Shown here one piece after another: positions 24,959 through 34,021 of a stretch of DNA of 64,000 nucleotides. The notes beneath the pieces are model-generated. The model was not told the origin of the DNA. It saw nothing but the letters and a program-made list of their open reading frames with translations, and made no database searches. Position numbers and translations under genes: made by a program. Every line of letters starts with the position of its first letter. The first letter of the stretch is position 1. This DNA is from DATAPD01 sp036265385 (GTDB taxonomy: Bacteria > Acidobacteriota > Terriglobia > Terriglobales > Acidobacteriaceae). Location: positions 186,001-250,000 of the forward strand of contig DATAPD010000020.1 of the NCBI GenBank assembly GCA_036265385.1. The letters run 5' to 3'.

Positions 24959-27210
24959 ATGGAGTTGCAGCTGGCGAAGATAGCCAGTCCTTCTCCAAGC
25001 CACGAAGCCTTCCCACGGTTTTCCTGATGACCAATAGTCTGGAAACCGGCGGGAGTGAGCGTCAGTTCATTGCTCTCGCAAAAAGCCTGGACTCTCATAA
25101 ATTCCGCCCGCTTACCGCCTGCATCATGCGGAAAGGGCCATCGGTAGATCTCTTACCCCGCATGCCTGAGTTCGGCTTGGGGGGCAGTCTCTACGGGTGG
25201 AAATCTTTAGCAACTCGGGCGCGCCTTTCGCGCCATTTGCGCCGAAATGATGTCGACATTGCTCACGCTTTTGATTTCTATACCAACTTGACGCTTATTC
25301 CCGCGGCTCGTCTTGCTGGTATTCCAGTTGCTATTGGCAGTCAGCGCCAGCTGGGCGATCTCCTCACCCCTATGCAATTTCGCACGCAAGCGGACATATT
25401 TCGTTTATGCGATGCGGTTATATGTAATTCCAGGGCTGCTGCTGAGCGCTTAGCCGAAACAGGCATCCGCGAACGGTCTTTATTCGTAATCGGCAATGGG
25501 CTGGACCCCGCTTTTTTTGTTCCACGAGAACCACTGCTGCCGAAGTTACCCGGCGTTATCCGCGTTGGGATGATTGCACGGATGAACACGCCTGCCAAAA
25601 GGCACAGTCTTTTTCTTGAGGCTGCCGCTAGAGTTCATCAAACGTTGAAAAATATTGAATTCGTACTCGCGGGAGACGGGCCATTGCGCCCGGAACTGGA
25701 AAGTACAGCGGAACAGCTGGGCATTCATCAATTTGTTCGTTTTCTTGGTGATTGTCGTGATGTTCCTGCTGTCCTCGCATCTCTGGATCTCAGCGTGCTC
25801 CCGTCTCAGTCGGAAAGTTTGTCCAATTCGATCTTGGAATCGATGGCCGCAGGAGTTCCTGTTGTTGCTACCGATGTGGGAGGCAATCCGGAGCTTGTGA
25901 ACGGCGAACGAGGTTTACTTGTACCCGCGAATGATGCTGGGGCACTAGCTTCTGCAATCGTGCGTTTAGCGAAAGACCAAAACTATCGCGAGATCTGTGC
26001 GGCCAACTCTAAAAAGTTCACGAGCAACAATTTCACTCTCGACCGGATGCGACAACGTCATGAGGAGATCTACCATGAACTGCTGGCACGAAAACAGTGG
26101 CAGCCGCGGTCATCCGTGGCGGTCCATTCAGAGCCAGGGATTTCGCCAATGCGGGTCCGGTTGGTTGCAGCTTCTCTGCGGTATGTCGGCGGGCAATCTG
26201 TTCAGGCCGACCTGCTCCTTCGAAATTGGCAGAATGACCCTGACGTGGATGTCAGTCTGATTCCGATCGACCCATTGTTCCCAAGCGCGATCCGTTGGAT
26301 AGCGGAAGTTCCAGGACTCAGGACTATCGTTCGCGAGCCTCTGTACTTGTTAAATCTCTGGCGTGGACTAAAGAATGCCGATGTCGCGCACGTATTTTCC
26401 GCGAGTTACTGGTCTTTTCTGATCGCACCGACTCCTGCATGGCTGATTGCGCGCATGCGCGGTGCTAAAACACTGATTCATTATCATAGCGGCGAAGCTC
26501 GCGATCATCTGCGCAAGTCCGGCGCTGCTCGAATTGTGCTTCGTAAAGTTGACCGCGTTGTCGTGCCATCACAGTATCTGGTGGACGTGTTTGGGGAGTT
26601 TAATCTGCCTGCAGAGGCAGTACCCAACGTTGTCGATCTAAGCCAAATCCGCTATCGCAAGCGCCAACCATTCCGACCACACCTTGTATGTACCCGAGGG
26701 TTCCATCCGTACTACTGCGTCGATGTGGTTGTTCGCGCATTCGCGAGTATCGTCCGAGAATTTCCAGAGGCAAGATTAGATCTCGTTGGCAAGGGCCCTT
26801 CTGAGGAAGAGATTCGCTCCGTAGTTCGCGAACTGAACGTACCCGGTGTACATTTCCGGGGGGTTGCGAACCGTAATGAAATCGGCGGCGTGTACGATCG
26901 CGCGGATATCTTCATAAACGCGTCACGTTTAGACAACATGCCCGTATCGGTCATGGAGGCCTTCGCAGCCGGCACGCCAGTGGCTACTACATCGCCAGAG
27001 TGCATGCCTTACTTGGTTGAAGATGGTCAAACTGGGCTGCTTTCACCAGTAGGAGACGCAAACGCTTTGGCTAACAATGTAATCCGTCTGTTGCAGAACC
27101 AGGATCTCGCAGAGAAAATTGCAAGCAATGCCTATGAGAAGTCTAAGACGTTCCGCTGGGAACACGTGCGCACGGCTTGGCTGAAAGTTTACCGTTCGCT
27201 GAGCAACTAG
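24955..27210 (+). CDS. tandem (two-module) family 4 glycosyltransferase
   Basis: 751 residues made of two GT-B modules. Module 1 (about 18-375) starts PTVFLMTNSLETGGSERQF and has VLPSQSESLSNSILESMAAG. Module 2 (about 395-750) starts MRVRLVAASLRYVGGQSVQ and has INASRLDNMPVSVMEAFAAG. Both modules keep the acidic E-x7-E donor-binding residues, so both may be active. The fusion could add two successive sugars of the repeat unit. A methionine begins the second module, consistent with joining of two once-separate genes. It is the last plus-strand gene of the 17-kb operon and faces the convergent second amidotransferase, with 51 bases between them and no obvious terminator. Confidence 0.9.
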   Translation: MNGVAAGEDSQSFSKPRSLPTVFLMTNSLETGGSERQFIALAKSLDSHKFRPLTACIMRKGPSVDLLPRMPEFGLGGSLYGWKSLATRARLSRHLRRNDVDIAHAFDFYTNLTLIPAARLAGIPVAIGSQRQLGDLLTPMQFRTQADIFRLCDAVICNSRAAAERLAETGIRERSLFVIGNGLDPAFFVPREPLLPKLPGVIRVGMIARMNTPAKRHSLFLEAAARVHQTLKNIEFVLAGDGPLRPELESTAEQLGIHQFVRFLGDCRDVPAVLASLDLSVLPSQSESLSNSILESMAAGVPVVATDVGGNPELVNGERGLLVPANDAGALASAIVRLAKDQNYREICAANSKKFTSNNFTLDRMRQRHEEIYHELLARKQWQPRSSVAVHSEPGISPMRVRLVAASLRYVGGQSVQADLLLRNWQNDPDVDVSLIPIDPLFPSAIRWIAEVPGLRTIVREPLYLLNLWRGLKNADVAHVFSASYWSFLIAPTPAWLIARMRGAKTLIHYHSGEARDHLRKSGAARIVLRKVDRVVVPSQYLVDVFGEFNLPAEAVPNVVDLSQIRYRKRQPFRPHLVCTRGFHPYYCVDVVVRAFASIVREFPEARLDLVGKGPSEEEIRSVVRELNVPGVHFRGVANRNEIGGVYDRADIFINASRLDNMPVSVMEAFAAGTPVATTSPECMPYLVEDGQTGLLSPVGDANALANNVIRLLQNQDLAEKIASNAYEKSKTFRWEHVRTAWLKVYRSLSN

Positions 27211-27261
27211 CCGGATTTCGATAAGGTTGGTGAGGTCCAATCCGATCGCATTTGAACGACT

Positions 27262-29214
27262 CTAAGCTGTCGCCATCCGGGTTTCGGGTTCGCGCGTGAT
27301 CGTGTCATGCGGATCGCCTTCGAGGCAGACCCGATGCCACAGTTCCAGGTTGAGCAGTCGCCAGATTCGATCATAGTGGTCGCGATAGTTGTTTCGGTGC
27401 TCATTGAAGAGGCGTTCAATGGCGCTCCGATTGAAGTAACCTCGTTCGAGACTTCTCGGCTCAAGCAGAAGGCTCTGAATTGATTCCAGTTGGGAGCCAG
27501 CAAGCCATCCACTCCACGGAGTCGGGAATCCCAGCTTCGGGCGGTACAGAATCGAATGGGGTAGCAGGTCCTCCATCGCTTTCTTCAATATGTTTTTGCC
27601 GGATAATCCCTTGATCTGAATGTTTCTCGGTATTCGCGTGGCATATTCGACCAGAACATGATCGAGAAAGGGAACACGACTCTCAATGGAAGCAGCCATA
27701 CTCATGTTGTCCTGCTTCATGAGCAGCTCGACAAGATACGTTTTGATATCTGTATAGAGCAATCTTTGCAGAAGGTCTCCGCTCGAATGGTCCCAGTAAT
27801 CCAGAACATTCTTGTAGGCCGAAGTGCCGGCCAGCATCGCTTTTGTTTCTGATGACAAAAGCTCATCTTGATCTGAGGGCCCAAAAGCTGAGAAGAAGTT
27901 GTCGAAATAAAAGGAAGACCACGATTCTCCATCTCGGCCTAGGAAAGTGTGGCTCAGCTTTCTCCGTAGCGCAGCATGGATCAGTTTCGATTCTGCGATG
28001 TTTTCCCTGATACCCCGACGGATCGCGCTCGGCGTCAGTGCCCGATACATCCGGTCAAACGCCACATTCTTGACCGTGAATGCGTAACGGGAATATCCAG
28101 CAAGGGTTTCATCGCTACCCTCGCCGGTAAGCACCACGGTCACCCGCTCACGTGCCAGTCGAGCTACGAAATACAACGCGATACTGGATGGCCAGACGAT
28201 TGGTTCGTCTTCATGCCAGATCAGCATGGGCAAGGCATCAAAAAAATCCTGTTTGCTGATCTTTACCTCATGATGCAAAGAATGGATGTGGTCTGCGACG
28301 ATTCGGGCATATGGCAATTCGCTGTAGCTTTGCTCCGCATATCCGACGGAAAAGGTTTCGATCGGATCGCGGCGGATTTTCGCCATCAACGCTGCCACTG
28401 CACTTGAATCAACTCCTCCACTCAAAAATACCCCGAGTGGCACGTCGCTCATCAAATGACTCTCGACCGCGCCTTCCAGCAGTTCCCGATAACCGCCGAC
28501 GTACTGCGCTTCTGATAAAGGTTTCTGTTCAGCGGAGAAGTCCAGATCCCAATACTTCTGAATGCGGACATCGCCATGCTCGGACACTTCCATCCAATGT
28601 CCGGGCATGAGCTTCTCGATGTCCTTGTAAAAGGTTTGTTCACCCGAAAGGTATCCGAATGCGAGGAACTCCGGAAGCGAGTCCTTTCGAAATTCGGCGC
28701 GTGTACCTGGGTGCTGGAGCACCACTTTGATTTCGGACCCGAATACGATTCGATCTGTGGCTAACTGATAATAGAGCGGCTTGATCCCCAATCGATCACG
28801 TGCGATGAACAATTTTTTGTTGCGGGAATCCCATATCGCGAACGCAAACATGCCGCGCAGATGTTGAACGCAATCCGGCCCATACTCTTCGTACAGATGA
28901 ACAATCGTCTCAGTATCGCCATGGCTTCGATACGAATGGCCTTTCGCGATGAGTCTCCCGCGCAGTTCCGAGTGGTTATAGATTTCGCCATTAAAGACGA
29001 TCCAAATGGAGCCATCTTCGTTGCTGATTGGCTGATTGCCTGTTGCCAAATCAACAATAGCAAGGCGACGCATGCCAATGCCGATCGGACCTTGCGTGTA
29101 AACGCCTTGGTCATCGGGGCCACGGTGTGCCATCACTCGGCACATCTGCTGAAGCGCACTCGCGTTCGCTCTGTTGCCGTCGCCGAATTCCAGAATACCT
29201 GCTATTCCACACAT
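27262..29214 (-). CDS. asnB: second asparagine-synthetase-like amidotransferase
   Basis: 650 residues with the same layout as the operon copy: Cys2 nucleophile (MCGIAGILEF), FNGEIYNHSEL, GDTETIVHLYEEYG, and a canonical PP-loop FLSGGVDSSAV. It is clearly diverged from the first copy along its length and is encoded on the opposite strand with the heparinase-like gene, 19 bases apart. Two amidotransferases suggest either two modified positions in the polymer or one true asparagine synthetase plus one polymer enzyme. Its canonical PP-loop makes this copy at least as likely to be an ordinary AsnB. Convergent with the main operon. Confidence 0.88.
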   Translation of the reverse strand: MCGIAGILEFGDGNRANASALQQMCRVMAHRGPDDQGVYTQGPIGIGMRRLAIVDLATGNQPISNEDGSIWIVFNGEIYNHSELRGRLIAKGHSYRSHGDTETIVHLYEEYGPDCVQHLRGMFAFAIWDSRNKKLFIARDRLGIKPLYYQLATDRIVFGSEIKVVLQHPGTRAEFRKDSLPEFLAFGYLSGEQTFYKDIEKLMPGHWMEVSEHGDVRIQKYWDLDFSAEQKPLSEAQYVGGYRELLEGAVESHLMSDVPLGVFLSGGVDSSAVAALMAKIRRDPIETFSVGYAEQSYSELPYARIVADHIHSLHHEVKISKQDFFDALPMLIWHEDEPIVWPSSIALYFVARLARERVTVVLTGEGSDETLAGYSRYAFTVKNVAFDRMYRALTPSAIRRGIRENIAESKLIHAALRRKLSHTFLGRDGESWSSFYFDNFFSAFGPSDQDELLSSETKAMLAGTSAYKNVLDYWDHSSGDLLQRLLYTDIKTYLVELLMKQDNMSMAASIESRVPFLDHVLVEYATRIPRNIQIKGLSGKNILKKAMEDLLPHSILYRPKLGFPTPWSGWLAGSQLESIQSLLLEPRSLERGYFNRSAIERLFNEHRNNYRDHYDRIWRLLNLELWHRVCLEGDPHDTITREPETRMATA

Positions 29215-29233
29215 CGATATCAGTCCAAAACAA

Positions 29234-31618
29234 TCAGAAAACGGAATCTAATTCGATTTCACGATCTAGAGAGTGTTCGACGGGCAGCTCATTGGCAACG
29301 TACGTTTCGCCAGCGTCTCCCCGTCTACGCCATTCGAATCGAGCCAATGGCCCGACATTCCGAAGGAGATCGCGGCCTGCATAGCTAACAAAACTGCCCG
29401 CGATACAGACGAGATGCGCAATTCGTCCTTCCAGTTGCCGGCAATAAAGAACTGCAGCGTCGCTTGACCATGGACCGTAGGACCACTTTGCGTCGGGTCT
29501 GGCGAAAAAGAAGAGATGCGTCATGTTGCCGAACACGTATTGATAAGCCCGCATTGAATCGGTGTCGTTTCCAAGCGAGCTGAACGCTTCTGCCTCGCGA
29601 ACTTCTTTCGGGGAGATCACAGAAGCTATCTCAATGGGTAATCGAGCCCGCATTCTGCGTCGGACAACTTTTGCGGGAACATGATTTCCGTAAGCCGGCG
29701 AAAGGGATGATGTTTCGAGTTTGTCTTCACCTGATCCCTCGGCAGCAGACAGCACAGAAACCGCAACTCCGGATAGGGTGGCGCCATCCTCGCAGCGGGG
29801 CATCGCCTCGTGACCGCCCGCAATCGGGTTTACGTCCACATCCGCCGCAAAATGCCATGACAGCTCCACGTTATGCTCGCGACTTCCCTCAAGCACATCG
29901 CGCACGAGCCAAGGCCCACCATGTGGGTGGAACACAATCCGGTGGTGTCTGACAGGATCGCTAAGCCGCATATACCCATCATGGCTCCCAGCGAAAAAGT
30001 CGAAGGTCTTGCCCTGCACCCACCGATGTACTCTTACGGCCGGGATGTTGTTCCATCCGAATGGCCCATCAGCGCATGCTTGATCCTGCTCATCAACCCG
30101 AATCGTATTGTGAGCAGCCGTTCCGCGGAATGCAGCACGTGTCCCATCAGATGAAATATAGCAACAGGTGCCTGGATCCGTAAGCCAGGATTGGTCATGC
30201 GAGCTAAGTTGTATGCTCAAGGCGTCTGCGTGCCCGTGTCCACTGCGGCCCGTACCTTGAGGACCCGCATCAATCAACATCAATGCCTGTTGCTCGGGAT
30301 CAGCCATCAGGTAAAGGCCGCCTTCAGGGAAGGCTTCAGATCGGACCTCATAAGTGGGAGCGTTTTTATCATCTAGCACGCGCGACTTCTCACCAAACAG
30401 CCACACGGCTTCTTCCGTCAGAGAGGCTCCACGGGAGATGTGGTTCTCGCGAAAAATCAGTGCGCCCAGAACAATGGGATCGCTCATGTGCACAGAGCGA
30501 TTTCGCTGAGGATCAAACACCCGACCACCGTCGTCATCTCCGAACCCAAATGGGATGCCTGTTTGTGATAGAGATGCCACTACGTGCAGCATTTGCTTCA
30601 GTGAATTATCAAACGATTCTGGAATCTCGAGTTTGTTCCGCGCCCGCAATTCGCGTACGTGAAGAAAAAAATCTAAAGCGTAGACGTGGTAGTGAAGCGC
30701 TTGTTCGAAGTAGACTCCATCCGCCCGGACCTGCCTGATCATTTCCTGCTGCAAAATCCGCCAACCTTTTCGCTGCCAGCGTGATGCTAACCGAATCTCA
30801 GGACACAGTTGACCGATGAAATAAAGCGCAGCAGCCTCGCCGATCAAGTGTGTGTTCGGCGAGAAGTAGGTGGACAAAAAACATTCAATGTAGCGACCGT
30901 TCTTCGCTAGAGCTTGGAGCAAGTCTGTCTGAAACTGCGGCGGTATCGCGGCGCAGTCGGAGATAAGGAACTTCGTCCAGAGCCAGGATATGCTCCGAAA
31001 GGCGACTTCGAGACTGCTCGCCCAATTGATCCCCAACGGATAGGGATTTTTCAGCTGCCAGTCATACCATTGCGCCACAATTTCACGCGTGTAACGCTCG
31101 TTGCGTGTGATGGCCCAAGCCTTGGCGAGGGTAACAAGATGTTGGTGTCGATTGAGTTCCCACGTAATCTTGTGATCTCCAGCGACATCAAAATCTAGGA
31201 AGGGAATTGTGTACCAAGGCTCTAGCGTCGTCCGTTTGCCGTGCACTGCATCCAGATGCCAGTCGATCTCTTTGCCATAGTCAACGGGCTCGTAACCGAG
31301 CAGGCGAAAACGGTGTTCACAAATCTCATCGGCTTCCTGCAGCACGGACGCGGTACGCTCCGGCATCCGTTTTCCCAGAATGCGGACCCGTTCACCGATT
31401 TCGTCCTGTTTGAAAAAGAACTCTCCTTTTTTGGGGCTTGAGCCGACGCTAGAACCAACGGGATTGACTCCAGCGCGGTACATTGCCAGGTCCGCTCGTT
31501 TCCGGAACTCCTGGTTTAAGCGAGTGCCAATCTCGTGGACACTCATTCTCCTCAGCTTGGCTATGAGATTTCGCCGTTTCTGCGCCACTTTGCCCCTATA
31601 CCCCGTGCGGGGGGTCAT
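29234..31618 (-). CDS. heparinase II/III-like polysaccharide lyase
   Basis: 794 residues with no signal peptide. The N-terminal alpha/alpha-toroid region includes WELNRHQHLVTLAKAWAIT, the FSPNTHLIGEAAALYF helix and EQALHYHVYALDFFLHVRE, giving His/Tyr residues typical of the family. The C-terminal heparinase II/III-like beta-sheet domain has GHGHADALSIQLS, DPGTCCYISSDGTRAAFRGTAAHNTIRVD and SHDGYMRL. Such enzymes cleave uronic-acid polymers by beta-elimination. In polysaccharide operons they often edit or degrade misassembled polymer. Its presence supports a uronate-containing product. It is co-directional with the second amidotransferase and diverges from the first sulfotransferase across a 194-base gap. 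Confidence 0.88.
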   Translation of the reverse strand: MTPRTGYRGKVAQKRRNLIAKLRRMSVHEIGTRLNQEFRKRADLAMYRAGVNPVGSSVGSSPKKGEFFFKQDEIGERVRILGKRMPERTASVLQEADEICEHRFRLLGYEPVDYGKEIDWHLDAVHGKRTTLEPWYTIPFLDFDVAGDHKITWELNRHQHLVTLAKAWAITRNERYTREIVAQWYDWQLKNPYPLGINWASSLEVAFRSISWLWTKFLISDCAAIPPQFQTDLLQALAKNGRYIECFLSTYFSPNTHLIGEAAALYFIGQLCPEIRLASRWQRKGWRILQQEMIRQVRADGVYFEQALHYHVYALDFFLHVRELRARNKLEIPESFDNSLKQMLHVVASLSQTGIPFGFGDDDGGRVFDPQRNRSVHMSDPIVLGALIFRENHISRGASLTEEAVWLFGEKSRVLDDKNAPTYEVRSEAFPEGGLYLMADPEQQALMLIDAGPQGTGRSGHGHADALSIQLSSHDQSWLTDPGTCCYISSDGTRAAFRGTAAHNTIRVDEQDQACADGPFGWNNIPAVRVHRWVQGKTFDFFAGSHDGYMRLSDPVRHHRIVFHPHGGPWLVRDVLEGSREHNVELSWHFAADVDVNPIAGGHEAMPRCEDGATLSGVAVSVLSAAEGSGEDKLETSSLSPAYGNHVPAKVVRRRMRARLPIEIASVISPKEVREAEAFSSLGNDTDSMRAYQYVFGNMTHLFFFARPDAKWSYGPWSSDAAVLYCRQLEGRIAHLVCIAGSFVSYAGRDLLRNVGPLARFEWRRRGDAGETYVANELPVEHSLDREIELDSVF

Positions 31619-31812
31619 TTCAGTTTAGTGCACCGCCGCCTTCCAGGCTAAGGTTTGACTCCCCTATATAAAGTTGATCGATACTCGGAAGTAACTGCGA
31701 GTTTTCATGTCGGCGTGGAAGCCTAGGTGTCTCTCTATCGTCGATGCTTCGTACGTCCTATTCCATTGATAACTAAGGTAATTACGGGCGTGAAGCGGCT
31801 CACGGCTCTGGT

Positions 31813-32889
31813 ATGCTGGATATGAACGTCAGGTCATCAAGCGGCAACAAATCTTTGAATTCAGCTATCGACCACCGAGAGCAACAAAGACTGGGAGCAG
31901 ACGGGCACAGCCTAGACAGCCCGATATTTATTGTAGGCTGCCCACGTTCGGGTACCAGTTTTCTCTACCATCTCCTCCTGTCAGCGGGAGGGTTTGCCGA
32001 ATTCCACACGCAAATGAACGTCTTCGACGTGCTGGAGCCAATCTATGGTGATCTAGGCAGAGCTGCCAAGCGCGAGGCGGCTACCAAGAATTGGTTGGCG
32101 AGTAAAGCTTTCGACGTCTCGGGTTTGAAAGCGGAAGAGATTGAAAGAGAGATCGCGTCTCGCTGCCAGGGTGCGAGTGACTTTTTGCGGATTATCATGG
32201 AAGCGGTGGCGCAGAAGCAAAATGTTGGACGATGGGTCGATTCCACGCCTACCAACGTGCCTCACATGCTTCGCATAGCTCACGATTTCCCCGCTGCTAA
32301 ATTTGTGCACATCATTCGCGATCCCCGTGACGTTGTCTTATCACTCGACAAACGCGGCTGGACGCGGCCGCTCCCTTGGGATCGCTCCAGGAGTTTGTTG
32401 GCGGCAGGCGTGTACTGGGAATGGATCGTGCGTCTGGCGCGGAGATACGGCGCTGTGCTCGGGCCAAGACGTTACCAGGAAGTTCGATACGAGTCGCTGG
32501 TGAACGACCAGCCCAAGGCACTCAACGACTTGGGAGAGTTTCTTGATCACGATCTCGATTACGATCGGATCCAGAACTCCAAAGTCGGCTCGGTAAAAAA
32601 TCCGTTGACGTCGTTCAAGGAGGATCTCGGTAAAGGCGAGTTCATGCCGGTCGGGCGTTGGAGGACGAAGTTCCCACCCGATCAACTAAAGCAGTTTGAA
32701 GCACTGGTCGGAAAGTACATGAATGAACTTGACTACCAATTGTCGACCGAACACACCAACACGAGTGTCAGCCTATTCGGATTCCGATCGATTTATCGGA
32801 TGTTTTATCCGCTGAAGCAGTGGGCTAAGGTGAATACCCCATTGTCCCGCTGGATGGTGGACTATTCTGCCATCTTGATCGATAAATAG
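31813..32889 (+). CDS. sulfotransferase family protein (copy 1)
   Basis: 358-residue PAPS-dependent sulfotransferase fold. The 5'-phosphosulfate loop is PIFIVGCPRSGTSFLYHLL (key residues R45, S46, G47, T48) and the 3'-phosphate motif is FVHIIRDPRDVVLSL (R169, S177). The segment DFLRIIMEAVAQKQNVGRWVDSTP is shared with the two downstream copies. No membrane or signal segment is seen, so sulfation would occur in the cytoplasm on nucleotide- or lipid-linked sugar. Together with the fused ATP sulfurylase/APS kinase at 45-46 kb this indicates a sulfated product. It is the first of a plus-strand set with the acyltransferase-like gene. Confidence 0.88.
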   Translation: MLDMNVRSSSGNKSLNSAIDHREQQRLGADGHSLDSPIFIVGCPRSGTSFLYHLLLSAGGFAEFHTQMNVFDVLEPIYGDLGRAAKREAATKNWLASKAFDVSGLKAEEIEREIASRCQGASDFLRIIMEAVAQKQNVGRWVDSTPTNVPHMLRIAHDFPAAKFVHIIRDPRDVVLSLDKRGWTRPLPWDRSRSLLAAGVYWEWIVRLARRYGAVLGPRRYQEVRYESLVNDQPKALNDLGEFLDHDLDYDRIQNSKVGSVKNPLTSFKEDLGKGEFMPVGRWRTKFPPDQLKQFEALVGKYMNELDYQLSTEHTNTSVSLFGFRSIYRMFYPLKQWAKVNTPLSRWMVDYSAILIDK

Positions 32890-32933
32890 CTCGACACCGT
32901 AGATCGATATTCGCCAACCGCAGAGAATTCCTA

Positions 32934-33968
32934 ATGAAATGTAAGCTGCTCGACCCAAAAACCGTGAACTGGGAAGCGCTTGATGCGTTTGCAGACCGCA
33001 CTGTTTTTCAAACGCGAGAGTGGGTTCGATTTGTAAGTGAGACACAACGCGCAACGCCCGTCATAGTCGAACTTTCCGACTCTGGGAAGACGCTCGGATA
33101 CTTCACCGCCCTGACAGTTCGAAAATTTGGCATCAAGATTCTGGGCGGGTCGTTCCCCGGTTGGACTACTCCATACATGGGTTTCAATCTTCACCCTGGA
33201 GTGGATCGCGCGGCGGCGCTGGCTGCCTTGGAATCGTTTGCATGGGAGTCGCTCAAGTGCCTGCATATGGAAGTTTCCGATCCATATTTTCAGCCGGAAG
33301 ACGGTCAGTCTCTCGGGTTTAATTGTGAGCACTACACCTCGTATCGCACCGATCTCACACTCACTGAGGAAGAACTTTTCAACCGCATGGACAGTGCGTG
33401 TCGTCGCTGTATCCGCAAAGCGGAAAAAAGCGGGCTTAGAATCGAAGAAGCGAATGATGCCGGTTTCGCTGATGAATATTACAGTCAACTAAAAGACGTT
33501 TTCGCAAAACAGGAGCTCGTTCCCACCTATGACGTCGAACGGGTACGCGCGCTGATCCGCAATTTGGTTCCGACCGGACGGATTCTCTTACTGCGAGCTC
33601 GAGATTCAGAAGGGAAGTGCGTGGCCACCGGAATTTTCCCCGGATATAACCAAATCGCTGAATTCTGGGGGAATGCGAGCTACCGGTGGGGACAAAATCT
33701 TCGACCGAACGAAGCAATCCACTGGTACGCGATGCGATATTGGAGGGCTAAAGGCGTGCGTATATACGATTGGGGTGGCGAAGGTTCGTACAAGGAGAAG
33801 TACGGTTGTGTTGTTCATCGCGTGCCATGGTTTACGAAGTCGCGATATAAATTCCTCGGAACTCTCCGCGGTGAAGCCAAGAAGATGTTCAGCCAAAAAC
33901 AGCGACTGGCTGCTTGGCTACAAGGGACGCGAAACAACCAGAACTATGAGCTCAACTCTGCATCATGA
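32934..33968 (+). CDS. FemAB/GNAT-like acyltransferase
   Basis: 344 residues with two GNAT-like halves as in FemAB and BioF2-like proteins. The N-terminal half has TVFQTREWVRFV and GYFTALTVRKFGIKILGG. The C-terminal half has MDSACRRCIRKAEKSGLRI, ILLLRARDSEGKCVATGIF and LRPNEAIHWYAMRYWRAKGVRIYDWGG, the usual FemAB core. FemAB-like proteins are common partners in Xrt/PEP-CTERM loci and transfer amino-acyl or acyl groups onto amino sugars or peptides. Here it may acylate the amino group exposed by a deacetylase or introduced by an amidotransferase; that is inference. It lies 44 bases after the first sulfotransferase. Confidence 0.75.
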   Translation: MKCKLLDPKTVNWEALDAFADRTVFQTREWVRFVSETQRATPVIVELSDSGKTLGYFTALTVRKFGIKILGGSFPGWTTPYMGFNLHPGVDRAAALAALESFAWESLKCLHMEVSDPYFQPEDGQSLGFNCEHYTSYRTDLTLTEEELFNRMDSACRRCIRKAEKSGLRIEEANDAGFADEYYSQLKDVFAKQELVPTYDVERVRALIRNLVPTGRILLLRARDSEGKCVATGIFPGYNQIAEFWGNASYRWGQNLRPNEAIHWYAMRYWRAKGVRIYDWGGEGSYKEKYGCVVHRVPWFTKSRYKFLGTLRGEAKKMFSQKQRLAAWLQGTRNNQNYELNSAS

Positions 33969-34021
33969 TCCGCGACGAACTTCCATCGGAATATTAATTT
34001 CAGCCATTGCTCGATGTCACG

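Noticed and set aside
31786..31799. GG-N10-GC motif before sulfotransferase copy 1
   Set aside because: It would start transcription at or next to the ATG, and the flanks (CGGG, CGGC) match the consensus poorly.
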